A stretch of 63,245 nucleotides of DNA, taken from assembly GCF_030756675.1 (NCBI RefSeq), contig NZ_JAVBXD010000029.1:1-63245 (forward strand), read 5' to 3'. This document shows, in pieces, positions 26,846-35,538 of this stretch; positions within the stretch are counted from its first letter, which is position 1; each line of letters begins with the position of its first letter. The position numbers and the translations under genes were made by a program. Under the pieces are notes generated by a model, which worked only from the letters and a program-made list of their open reading frames with translations, had not been told where the DNA came from and did no database searches. The stretch is from Bacillus multifaciens. GTDB lineage: Bacteria > Bacillota > Bacilli > Bacillales > Bacillaceae_G.

Positions 26846-27289
26846 TTGGATAACATTGACCGAAAAATAGTAGAACTCCTTCAGGAGGATGGCCGAATAA
26901 CAATTATTCAGTTATCGAAAAAATTGAATCTTAGTCGCCCTAGTGTAAATGAGCGATTGCGGCGATTGCAAGAAAATGGGGTCATTCAAGGTTTTACAGC
27001 CCGTATTTCTCATGAGGCAATTGGAAAAGACACACTTGTAATCATTCAAATAGGAAACTTAAAAATAGAGTGCCACCGATTTGAGGAGATAATTAAAGAG
27101 GAAATGGATATTCTAGAGTGTCATAGGGTGACAGGAACAAATAGTTATTTTATGAAGGTGGCAGTTGCCTCAATGAAAGATGTAACAGCCCTCGTAGATC
27201 GACTTATTCCTTTCGGACAATTAAACACATCTGTAGTACTTTCATCACCTATTATGTATCGCCCTTTGCTCCCTGTTCATGATTATTAA
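26846..27289 (+). CDS. Lrp/AsnC-family transcriptional regulator
   Basis: A 147-residue regulator. The N-terminal helix-turn-helix is IDRKIVELLQEDGRITIIQL with LNLSRPSVNERLRRLQENG, and the C-terminal RAM ligand domain covers about 65-140, including ECHRVTGTNSYFMKV. The start is TTG, with GAGGAGAGG upstream. It diverges from the amino-acid permease, the most likely target; such pairs often control amino-acid export. Confidence 0.93.
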   Translation: MDNIDRKIVELLQEDGRITIIQLSKKLNLSRPSVNERLRRLQENGVIQGFTARISHEAIGKDTLVIIQIGNLKIECHRFEEIIKEEMDILECHRVTGTNSYFMKVAVASMKDVTALVDRLIPFGQLNTSVVLSSPIMYRPLLPVHDY

Positions 27290-27446
27290 GTTTCACTTAA
27301 ATTGGAAGTTATCACTCTATAAATTCAGGTTTTTGTTATTGAACGAATGATTAACAAGTTAAGAAATGTATTTCTCCTCAAAACGAAAAAAACAGTTGAT
27401 ATTTTTTAACCAATATTCTACAACTATCCTGCTCCATTAGTTCAAT

Positions 27447-27507
27447 AAAAAGGATGAAATGAAATTCCTTCGCCACTTAAATAAGTTATTTCAGTTCATC
27501 TTTTTTA
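27447..27507. terminator. Probable terminator (imperfect long stem)
   Basis: Arms AAAAAGGATGAAATGAAAT and ATTTCAGTTCATCTTTTTT pair with two mismatches around a 22-base loop. It lies between the Lrp gene (plus) and a small minus-strand gene and could serve both. Confidence 0.55.
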
Positions 27508-27575
27508 TAAACAGTACGACTTTCTTACAAACCGTGCATCTTTGTTTCAAACCGACAATGTAAGCATTTAAGTAT

Positions 27576-27677
27576 TCAAAATGATCCCCATAATGAATAA
27601 ACCATGCCACCAACAAAAAATGCTAAACCTAAAGAAAAAACAATCAAAGCGAGTATTCCATTTTTATTATTTTCCAT
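27576..27677 (-). CDS. 33-residue small membrane protein
   Basis: A short gene with an AAGGAGA ribosome site 7 bases before the ATG at 27677. The peptide starts MENNKNG, continues with one hydrophobic helix (ILALIVFSLGLAFFVGGMV) and ends YSLWGSF. It has the look of the small single-pass proteins common in the B. cereus group. A convergent terminator is found beyond its end. Function unknown; a role in stress or sporulation would be a guess. Confidence 0.7.
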   Translation of the reverse strand: MENNKNGILALIVFSLGLAFFVGGMVYSLWGSF

Positions 27678-27728
27678 AAAATTGTCTCCTTGTAATTTTA
27701 TATTTGTTTCATTTTTTATACTAAAAAA

Positions 27729-27757
27729 ACCTTTAGTCGTAATTATGGCTAAAGGGT
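27729..27757 (-). terminator. Terminator of the metallophosphatase gene
   Basis: Arms ACCTTTAG and CTAAAGGGT around a 12-base loop, followed on the minus strand by a run of seven T. It lies 31 bases past the phosphatase stop codon. Confidence 0.8.
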
Positions 27758-27788
27758 ATTATCATCATACTTCTCAGTTTATAAAAGT

Positions 27789-28514
27789 TTATATTCTTCC
27801 TGTTTTCACTGCTCTAGCCCAATCTAAGCGACCGTTTATTTCACTTTTGTTAATTGCTCCATCTCGATTATAAGGAATATGTAATTGCTCTATCATCCAA
27901 TCATTTTCTTGTTTTGTAACAATTGTATAATTAGCAAATGGTGAACCTGATTCCATTTTATGATAGATTGGTAATTCATCTTCATAAGCTGGTAGCCCAA
28001 CACTTCCTGGATTAATAATTATTTTATCATTTGGAAGATAAATGACTCTTGGTATATGTGTATGCGCACAAAAAATAAGCCTTTGTGGAATACCACTTAC
28101 TAATTTCATAATATCTTCTGTCTTTTTAAGCACTGATCCACTAGAGTTCATTTCCTCTAACAAATATACTTCATCACTTGTCGGTGTTCCATGACAAAAA
28201 TAAAAATCATCTGTTTGTAAGAAATTAGGTAAATTAGAAATCCACGTTTTATGCTCATCCTCTAATAAATTCTGTACATATTGAACCGTTAAATTAGACG
28301 TATTAGGCTCTAATAAAATTCGATCGCAATTCCCTTTAATACTTTGAATATTTTGGTTCATTAAAAGATCATAGGTTTCCAGTGGAAATAAAGGACCATA
28401 TAAGCTATCCCCTAAATTATAAATAGATTGAATCCCTCGGTTATTAATATCTGTTAGCACAGCTTGTAAGGCATCTTTATTTCCATGAATGTCAGCCATT
28501 ATAGCAATTTTCAT
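27789..28514 (-). CDS. Calcineurin-like metallophosphoesterase (YfcE/MJ0936 type)
   Basis: A 241-residue phosphoesterase. The metal motifs are complete: MADIHGN at 7-13, LGDSLYGP near 34, KGNCDR near 60, CHGTP near 109 and CAHTHIP near 149, with NPGSVG after it. It hydrolyses phosphodiesters or phosphomonoesters using two metal ions. An extra C-terminal 40 residues beyond the minimal fold are present. The terminator on its 3' side marks it as a single-gene unit. Confidence 0.92.
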   Translation of the reverse strand: MKIAIMADIHGNKDALQAVLTDINNRGIQSIYNLGDSLYGPLFPLETYDLLMNQNIQSIKGNCDRILLEPNTSNLTVQYVQNLLEDEHKTWISNLPNFLQTDDFYFCHGTPTSDEVYLLEEMNSSGSVLKKTEDIMKLVSGIPQRLIFCAHTHIPRVIYLPNDKIIINPGSVGLPAYEDELPIYHKMESGSPFANYTIVTKQENDWMIEQLHIPYNRDGAINKSEINGRLDWARAVKTGRI

Positions 28515-28618
28515 ACCAATTACCCCTTCAGAATTTATAGTTTCACTTTTATTTCATCATAAATATGAAAAGAATTCCGCCCTTAATTTATATGAAATAA
28601 ATATTCATACCTCAAGAT

Positions 28619-29149
28619 TCAGTTCAAATCCCAAAGGCACCAGTTAGCAGCTACAATAACGTCTTTCTCATTAAATTTGAACTGTGCTGCTAATGGTTTT
28701 CGACTTGAACAGAAGGCTGGATTGATTGGATCGATGCGGCGAGGATTTAGAATCAGCTTATTGTTTTGAAAGTGGACTGCTTGTGTCGCTGTTCCTTTTG
28801 TGCCTTTTATAAGTGATACACGATCCGGATTATACAGAAATCCTACACGAATATTTCCTCCAGGCTCACCACCATCTGCTTTGTCTTCTGGTGCAATATC
28901 AGTATAAGTGTAATTAGGTCCACCTAGAGACTTAATTTTAGTAATCAATACTGCTGCACTCTTGTTTGCATCAGTCGTGCCGCTGTCTGTTGGTCCATCA
29001 TTATCTTGTACTTCCATCAGGCCGATAATGTCTGGCTGTTTCATGTTCTTTACAATTGCTTCTGCTAGTCTTGTGACTTTTGCATCATCCGTTTGAGTTG
29101 AAAAATTTTCTATATTATAAGAAGCAATAGGGAATGAATTAGTGAAATG
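28619..29149 (-). pseudogene. Remnant of a secreted endonuclease/exonuclease/phosphatase gene
   Basis: An open frame of about 176 codons that begins after an in-frame TAG and has no credible start. It contains NSFPIASYNIENFS, then DIIGLMEVQDNDG, GFLYNPDRV and IDPINPAF with RKPLAAQFKF, the core of the EEP domain found in large extracellular nucleases such as ExeM/NucH. It then breaks off at VIVAANWCLWDLN, where the family continues with an ANHFNSKGGD-like motif. Both the signal peptide part and the catalytic C-terminus are gone, so the gene is dead. Confidence 0.85.
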
Positions 29150-29540
29150 CTAGCTATATACCAATAAATAATGGAGCATATAAAAAATAAAATTAAAGTA
29201 ATAATTATCTTTTTTCTTTTCCTATTCATTTTGTGTACTCCTTGATAAATTATAAATATATTTGTTAATTAAATTTGAAATATATCAATTATATTATCCT
29301 TTCCTTCCAATATATTCAATTATAATTTGTGATCTGCTGTGGTTCTTGGGACGATGAATATAGCCATTTTGAAAGATATATAAAATTCTTTCCTTTAAGA
29401 CTCCTTTTCTAGAAAATGAATCAATTATTGGTTTGGAATAAAGTTTGATTAGAGTGATGCTGCAAACGTTGATTTTAATAGAACAAAGATTGAGCAAAGC
29501 AAACTTTTAACTTAATGCATGAAATACACCTGTTTTTCAT
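29150..29540. other. Gap with an unrecognised open frame
   Basis: About 390 bases between the nuclease remnant and the terminator at 29541. A 67-codon minus-strand frame (29294-29497) has no ribosome site; its C-terminal half (LKERILYIFQNGYIHRPKNH) looks peptide-like and might be another gene relic. I cannot support calling it a gene. Confidence 0.35.
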
Positions 29541-29588
29541 AAAAAAATAACCTCTTACGGATATCACATCCGAAGAGGTTATTTTTTA
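29541..29588. terminator. Strong bidirectional terminator
   Basis: Arms AAAAAATAACCTCTT and AAGAGGTTATTTTTT plus an inner CGGAT/ATCCG pairing form a long stem with T-runs on both strands. It closes the minus-strand regulator transcript starting 53 bases away. Confidence 0.9.
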
Positions 29589-29640
29589 ATTAAACTTTAT
29601 TTCAAATCTACATATTTAGCACTTAGTTTCACAGACAATA

Positions 29641-30546
29641 CTATGCATTAGCATATTGAATAAAATCTATCATTTTCTCCTCTATTTCAGAAACAAATTC
29701 TGTACGTGTACTGAGATAAAATTGATTATTACTAGATAGATGTACACGTATAAGGTTTGCTGATCGCAATATCATCAGGTGATGATGGAGGTTCCCTTTA
29801 GCTCCGCCTATATAATTTAATATATCCGTAAATTTATATTTATTTCTTGAAAGGAGCTGAAGTATATCTAAACGTTTTTGATCTGCAAGGGCTTTTGAAA
29901 TGTTAAATATTTTTTTTCTTGATTCTTCAAAACTTACAGGATACCACACAAACATTTTTTCTTTAAAAATACTAAAAGTATGGAGCGGACAAAAGTGAAG
30001 AGAAGGAATTAGAACAACGTGCTTAATTGTTGGAATTTCTATTTTAAGGCCAGTCGCAAACTCTTCTACCAACTCTTCTGGTGAATATGTTTCGGCTTTT
30101 TCACTAAATTTTGAAGCCTCATTAGTTATTTTTTTCTCTATATTCTCAAATTTAAAGTACTGGTTATACCACTCTGATAGGAAATAAAAATAATTTTTTT
30201 TTTGATTTTCTAGATTAAGTAAAAGATGAGAATCTTCTTTTTTTAGGTGTGATGCTAGTAATTCATACAATGTGGTTATTGATACTTTCTGGAACCAATC
30301 TAAAAATGAATGAATATCATCTTTTTGAGGACACCCTTCAATTATTAAGCATAGCACATCCCCAAAAGATACATCTTCAAATTGTTCAAGTTTACTTTTA
30401 TAATGGTCAGTTAGTTTAGCATTAACATTTTCAATCCAACTAGTACCTTTATACAAATATTTTAGATTTTTCCTTCTTTTATATAATAAAAAACTTAAAA
30501 GTAATTCATAAACTATTGAATCATCCACTGTTACACGATATGACAT
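29641..30546 (-). CDS. ArsR-type winged-helix regulator with large N-terminal domain
   Basis: A 301-residue regulator with the same plan as the one at 12471-13514: an all-alpha N-terminal domain of about 210 residues and an ArsR-like winged helix at the end (SKALADQKRLDILQLL, then GAKGNLHHHLMILRSAN). The shared phrases YSPEELVEEF versus HPEELVKYI and HVVLIPSLHF versus QVILIPQYVY show common ancestry. It diverges from the broken M3 peptidase gene with 178 bases between their starts, so that peptidase is the likely target. Confidence 0.88.
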   Translation of the reverse strand: MSYRVTVDDSIVYELLLSFLLYKRRKNLKYLYKGTSWIENVNAKLTDHYKSKLEQFEDVSFGDVLCLIIEGCPQKDDIHSFLDWFQKVSITTLYELLASHLKKEDSHLLLNLENQKKNYFYFLSEWYNQYFKFENIEKKITNEASKFSEKAETYSPEELVEEFATGLKIEIPTIKHVVLIPSLHFCPLHTFSIFKEKMFVWYPVSFEESRKKIFNISKALADQKRLDILQLLSRNKYKFTDILNYIGGAKGNLHHHLMILRSANLIRVHLSSNNQFYLSTRTEFVSEIEEKMIDFIQYANA

Positions 30547-30724
30547 TACTTACCTCCCTCTCCTATTAGGATATTAATTATAGAATATCAAAATATGCAA
30601 CATTCGAACAAGAATAATTATTCTAAATTTATTTTCGTTTTTATATTTTTCTGATAATATTGAACTTGTAATTTAGTTCTTAATTTTAAGAACTAATGCG
30701 ATAATACTATTGGAGGTTGTATTT

Positions 30725-32493
30725 ATGAATCAAATTCCTCATAAGTCTACACGCTGGGACTTACAAAGATTATATCCAAATGAATGTGATCAAACTTTAT
30801 CTAATGAATTAAACGAAATTAAAATTTTAATTCATTATTTAAAAGAACAGACTTATTCAAAATTTAACAGTGAAAGTTTCATTGATAAAAAAATGCTACA
30901 GAGCTTCTCCGATGTCCGCAGCAGACTTGAAAAAGCAGAATACTATTGTTACTGTCTTACTTCTGAATCAAAAGATCATTCTATTCCTACTTCATTGCAT
31001 AACAAAATAACTTCCCTCAAAGATGAAGCTCATTCTTTATTGTCAGATTGGCAAAAATATATAAGCAAACTTCCTGCTGAAACCCAAAAGAAATGGTATA
31101 GCCTTCCTTTTGTGCAACCCTTTATTCCTGATTTATCTACTAACATTTATACTGGTATTGAAGAACAAATTATAAATTTTACAAGAAATGAATTGAATCA
31201 TTGGAAAGATATGTACACTCAGCTTAAAAATAAATTAGAGATTGAATTTATTGATGATGATAATAAAAAAGTAATTTTTTTAGTGAAGTGAATGATTTAG
31301 CTATGAATCATGATGACCCTATCAAAAGAATGCAAGCGTTTGAGCTTCTAACAAGTAAATTAGATAAGGAAAAGAATCTTTTTGGTGCCGTTTTTAATAA
31401 CTTTGCACGATTACGGTTGTCTCAAAACTCTGTCCTACAAAAAGATGATATATTATCAGATTCTCTTCATTTGAATGGAATTTCTCAAAAATCACTCTTT
31501 ACAATGTGGGAGACAATAGATAAGAATTTTAAAAATTTAACTCGTTTTCTAGACTTTAAAAAGAATAATGCGGAAAAGTTAACATGGCATCAATTAATGA
31601 CTTCTCAACAAAATAAACAAGGAAAAATGTCTTTTTCAAAAGCTGTAGAAGAAATATTCAATTCATTAGAAATGATCGATGATGAAATGGCTCACTTTGC
31701 ACTTCATGTAATAACAGATGGTTGGGTAGATGCAGAACCAAGAACGAATAAACCTCCTGGAGGTTTTTGTGCGCCCTTTCTAAGTGAGGGAGAATCTAGA
31801 ATTTCTTTACGATACGACGGAACGATAGAGAGTGTAAGAATACTAGCACATGAGATAGGACATGCATGGCATTTTAAGCAGTTAAAAGATGCTCCCTCTC
31901 TTTCTTTTTTAGAAGAACATTTTCCAATGAGTATCGCAGAGTGTTCATCTATTTTATTTGAATTAATTTTTGTTGATCATTTAATTACCGTTACGAGTGA
32001 TTTGGAAATTAAACAATCTTTACTTAACTATAAAATACAAAGTAGCCTAAATTATTTAATGGCAGTTCGAGGATCATTTATATTTGAACAACTTTTCTAT
32101 GAAAAAAGTAAAGATGGTCCATTAAGTTCTATTCAAATAGAGGAGTTATCAATCGAATCTCAGAAAAGAGCCTATGGTGATAGCTTAGAACAGTATCAAC
32201 CTTTTGTTTGGATAAAATATGGGCATTTTTATGAACCTAACATTCCTTTTTATAATTATCCTTATACTTTTGGCTATCTATTAAGTTTAGGTCTGTTAGC
32301 CATTGCAAAACAGGATGGTAGTGAATTTAATTCGAAATATAAAAGGTTCTTAAGTGAAACTGGAAAAAGGCCAGTTGAAGAATTAGTATACTATTACTTT
32401 AATATTGATCTTTCTAATCCAAAATTTTGGCAGCAATCTATTAATCAAATTATTAAGAATATAGAAGAATATATTCATCTTTCAGATAGTTAA
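30725..32493 (+). pseudogene. Oligoendopeptidase F-like (M3) gene split by one frameshift
   Basis: Frame one runs 30725-31291 (188 residues from MNQIPHKS, ATG 8 bases after GGAGG). Frame two continues to 32493 and carries the zinc site HEIGHAWHF near codon 190 of that part, plus SIAECSSILFELI with the third ligand glutamate. Adding one T to the T7 tract at 31275-31281 joins them as KKVIFFSEVNDLAMNH, giving about 590 residues, the normal size of PepF-like M3 peptidases. The rest is undamaged, so the lesion is recent, a sequencing error, or slippage-controlled. Cytosolic oligopeptide hydrolysis would be the role. Confidence 0.85.
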
Positions 32494-32553
32494 TTTAATC
32501 CAGTTCATTTCAAAGGCAGAATAATTTTTTTTGTGCCCAAGATAGTAAATTTT

Positions 32554-32585
32554 CAAGTTCCATAAACGGTCGTTTATGGAACTTG
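32554..32585 (+). terminator. Terminator after the M3 peptidase
   Basis: Perfect 15-base arms (32554-32568 and 32571-32585) with only GT between them, so the real loop is a few bases larger. It is followed by ATTTATTT. It lies 60 bases past the peptidase stop. Confidence 0.75.
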
Positions 32586-32798
32586 ATTTATTTCTACTCA
32601 AATAGTGCAAAATACTATTCAAATCTAAAAACCCCTAGGACCTTTGCTAAATTGTTTTTTTGTCTTCCTTTGTTTTTAAATATAAGTAAAATCCATAATC
32701 AGTCATAACGGAAGCGTATTCCCATTCTTAAACCCTCACATACTAACAAATCAAATTCTGTTTTATGTAGTACTCCCCTCATAGATATTTTTCTCATT

Positions 32799-32924
32799 TT
32801 AACTTATTTTCACTATTTTTCCCAATAACAACATTGATTCTTCCTCATTTGGAATGTGAAGCAAATTATTTTTAATAAAATCTCCCGCAGTTGGATCGTT
32901 ATTTCCCCTTATATCTCTCGCTCT
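32799..32924 (-). pseudogene. Orphan coding fragment
   Basis: A minus-strand frame of 41 codons without a start, preceded by TAG, encodes DPTAGDFIKNNLLHIPNEEE followed by SMLLLGKIVKIS. The amino-acid make-up is protein-like and unlike random A/T-rich DNA. It is probably the tail of a deleted gene. I cannot name the family. Confidence 0.35.
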
Positions 32925-32928
32925 CTAC

Positions 32929-33168
32929 TTATCTCCTACTTACAATCCCAAAAATAAATTTGAATTCATTACGGTTCTTTTTTATTTTCTTAAAACCTTC
33001 TTTTGTATCTATAATGAAACAAGTTTTCCTTACCCAACATCTCATATATGCCGATTCAAAATGAATTGGCTTCACAATACCACGCTGCTCCGTCTCAGTT
33101 CCGTCATCATATTCTATTTCTGTCCTAACAAGCCACTTATTTCCGATTCCAAATTCAACATATTTCAA
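32929..33168 (-). CDS. DUF3977 family protein
   Basis: A 79-residue protein beginning MKYVEFGIGNKWLVRTEIEY, then RGIVKPIHFESAYMRCWV and KEGFKKIKKNRNEFKFIFGI, the complete DUF3977 pattern. These are small basic soluble proteins known mainly from the B. cereus group; the role is unknown. The start is TTG with AAGGAG 8 bases upstream. A perfect palindrome lies 38 bases before the start and could control it. Confidence 0.85.
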   Translation of the reverse strand: MKYVEFGIGNKWLVRTEIEYDDGTETEQRGIVKPIHFESAYMRCWVRKTCFIIDTKEGFKKIKKNRNEFKFIFGIVSRR

Positions 33169-33206
33169 TTGTAATTCTCCTTATCAAAATACTTATCAGT
33201 TTCCAC

Positions 33207-33231
33207 GTTAACATAATTATATTATGTTAAC
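33207..33231. promoter_or_regulatory. Perfect palindrome upstream of the DUF3977 gene
   Basis: Eleven-base arms GTTAACATAAT and ATTATGTTAAC around TAT. It sits where a promoter for the minus-strand DUF3977 gene would be, and it is not followed by a T-run, so a regulator-binding site fits better than a terminator. The regulator is unknown. Confidence 0.5.
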
Positions 33232-33470
33232 TTCTGTTTCTTATATTGATTTTCTCTTTTGGCCATACTATTTGTTCTATGAATGGAATATAGAATCCTT
33301 CTTTTATTGCTCATTAACAAACCATAGTCATTCCATTTGGGACACTGACTATCATCAAAACTAGTAAAGCATTGTCATAAGAAGCATTTTATGAAAAGAT
33401 ATAAATGACCGAAAATACAGAATAATCATTTTTAAAAGTTAACTTCAAATATTTTAAGGAGGTAAAAATT

Positions 33471-34341
33471 ATGCAGCACTCTATCACTGAAGACATACTA
33501 AAAGACCTTGAAAATAAAGGAATTATTGAACCTTTCGGCTACTATAAAAGCCTAAACGGCGGAAGCAGCAGTACTGTTGGCTCTATTACATATGACGATA
33601 CTCCCTTATTATGTAGTGAAAATGAACAAGCCTAATGTCTTACAAGCTGAATCACTGTTTTTGAATCGCTTCCAAGACCAGCATTTATTTCCACAACTCA
33701 TGTATATGGATCCTAATGACAACTACATAGTTTATAAATATATGACTGGTTCAACTAATAATCGCAAAAGTGATAAACGTACTGTACTAACTTTCCTTTC
33801 ATCACATATAATAAACTCTTATCATCCAATGTGTGATGCAAGCAAATGGGGATGGGTAGATAAGCCAGAATCAACATGGGGATTATTCCTACATACTCGC
33901 ATTACCGAAGCTTACAAAACCATTCAATCCCATTTAAATACTGAAGATCATCAACTCATTCGGAACATCGTAACGAATCAGCTGAAAAGAAATAAGAATG
34001 ATACGCCTTACCTAATACACGGGGATTTTGGTTTTCATAATTTCCTTTTTAGCGATGAACAATTAGTTGGCGTGATCGATCCTACTCCAATTGCAGGCTC
34101 TCCCATTTACGATCTTGTATACGCGTTTTGTTCAACGCCAAACGATTTAGAGTTGCATGTTATCCAACCAGCTGTTTCCCTTCTAAACAATGGTCAGCCT
34201 CAAAATGAAATAGATTTATATGAAGAAATATTACTAGGTTTATATTGTCGCATCGCTACTTCCATTCGACATCATCCAGAGGATTTACCACAGTACATTG
34301 TAGCGTGGAATAGATGGAAGGTTGATATTGATTTGAAATAA
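33471..34341 (+). pseudogene. Aminoglycoside phosphotransferase-family gene with a frameshift
   Basis: An excellent AAGGAGG site precedes the ATG at 33471, whose frame (MQHSITEDILKDLE, then SLNGGSSSTVGSITYDDT) stops after 57 codons. The next frame carries on from PYYVVKMNKPNVLQAE to the end, with the kinase motifs LIHGDFGFHNFLF and VIDPTP. Dropping one C from CCC at 33603-33605 joins them into a 289-residue protein of the APH/choline-kinase fold, complete with the nucleotide loop and catalytic site. Substrate unknown; resistance should not be assumed. A lesion or an assembly error. Confidence 0.82.
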
Positions 34342-34465
34342 AGTCAGATATTAATTGAACGTGCATTTACTGTAAATAGAAGGAATCCATTTTGAAAAAA
34401 GGTTCAAAATGGATTCCTTATTAAAGCATCTGACATTTTAGAATACGCTATCTTCAAATGCTTCC

Positions 34466-34660
34466 TTAATTTGTACTTTGTTGATGACATTGTTTACACA
34501 AAATTTCTTTTGCATGTTTTACTAATACTTTATCTAACACCCCAACTGGCATTAACGATTTAGTTGGTAGATTCAACCGAGCAACAAATTCTTCTCCTTC
34601 AATAATTTCCTTAGAACAAATATAACAAACTAGCTTTTTTTCTTTAAAAAATGACAACAA
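34466..34660 (-). CDS. Small zinc-binding protein
   Basis: A 64-residue protein with CYIC near residue 12 and CKQCH near the end, a split four-cysteine zinc site like those of treble-clef or LIM-like knuckles. The middle (FVARLNLPTKSLMPVGVLDK) is strand-like. It starts with TTG 15 bases after the stop of the membrane-protein gene, so it is the third gene of the XRE operon. Function unknown. Confidence 0.7.
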   Translation of the reverse strand: MLSFFKEKKLVCYICSKEIIEGEEFVARLNLPTKSLMPVGVLDKVLVKHAKEILCKQCHQQSTN

Positions 34661-34675
34661 TTATATCACTACCTT

Positions 34676-35107
34676 CTACTCATCTTCTAACTCCTGTACT
34701 TGCTTCACTCTTAATTTATACACATAAACAATTGGTATAAAACCACAAATAAATATAATAGTTCCTATTAATAAACCATCTCCCCAGCCAAAGTTGGGTG
34801 TAATTGAAGTAAGATAAGCAAAAACTGCCGCAATAACAGTTAATACGACCATGCCAATAACAAATGATTTCTTAGGATCTTTTATTTCTTTTTCATGTTC
34901 TACGCCAATACTCATCGATAAATAGCCAGCTACAACAGCGGTTAACATAAATACCATCCAAAGGGGATTCTCACACATTCTCTCCATCCCTCCTTGAATG
35001 AAGTCGTAGCCAAGAATACATAAAACCCCGATTGTTTGGACGATATATGCAATTTTAATATTTTGTAAATTCCTTAAAATGAGTCTTTCATCTGTAATTT
35101 TTTTCAT
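34676..35107 (-). CDS. Four-helix membrane protein linked to XRE regulator
   Basis: A 143-residue integral membrane protein with hydrophobic segments near 20-36, 48-68, 84-104 and 112-130 and charged ends. Its ATG overlaps the stop of the XRE gene by 4 bases, so the two are translated together. Small XRE plus DUF-type membrane protein pairs of this kind are frequent in Firmicutes; the membrane partner may respond to envelope stress or a peptide. No specific function can be read from the sequence. Confidence 0.78.
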   Translation of the reverse strand: MKKITDERLILRNLQNIKIAYIVQTIGVLCILGYDFIQGGMERMCENPLWMVFMLTAVVAGYLSMSIGVEHEKEIKDPKKSFVIGMVVLTVIAAVFAYLTSITPNFGWGDGLLIGTIIFICGFIPIVYVYKLRVKQVQELEDE

Positions 35108-35310
35108 TCAAAATCCTCCTGATCCACCCAAAATATTTCATCTAATTTTGCATTTACGGCATAGCAAATTTGTAAACAAAGCTTTAATGACGGATTATAT
35201 TTCCCTTTTTCAATCAGACTAACCGTTTGTCTTGTAATACCGACCGCATCAGCAAGCTGTTGTTGTGTCAAATCTGCTTTTACACGAGCAACCTTTACAT
35301 GATTTTTCAT
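35104..35310 (-). CDS. XRE-family (YgzD/YozG-like) regulator
   Basis: A 68-residue Cro/C1-type DNA-binding protein: VARVKADLTQQQLADAVGIT, then RQTVSLIEKGKYNPSLKLCL, a complete helix-turn-helix with the compact single-domain length of the YozG group. GGAGGG precedes the ATG. It heads a three-gene unit with the membrane protein and the zinc protein. An inverted repeat 41-60 bases upstream may be its own operator. Confidence 0.9.
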   Translation of the reverse strand: MKNHVKVARVKADLTQQQLADAVGITRQTVSLIEKGKYNPSLKLCLQICYAVNAKLDEIFWVDQEDFE

Positions 35311-35350
35311 TTAACACCCTCCACTTAAAATGTAATATATATATTCCTTT

Positions 35351-35370
35351 ATGTAAAGTATAAATTACAT
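35351..35370. promoter_or_regulatory. Candidate operator of the XRE operon
   Basis: Inverted repeat ATGTAA - 8 bases - TTACAT, overlapping TTTACA and TATACT-like boxes on the minus strand. The spacing to the XRE start suits an autorepressor site. Based on position and symmetry only. Confidence 0.4.
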
Positions 35371-35538
35371 CAAAATAACAGTTCCTCTGTATCTCAAGGT
35401 AGGAGGAACCATTATTTTGAAAGGTATCTTCAATTTATAAAATCCCTTTAAAAAACAAGAAATAATTTTTAATAAACATTATAGAACGAAAAAATATTAT
35501 CCACGGATACAACATTACCTATTCACAGCCTATTTTTA

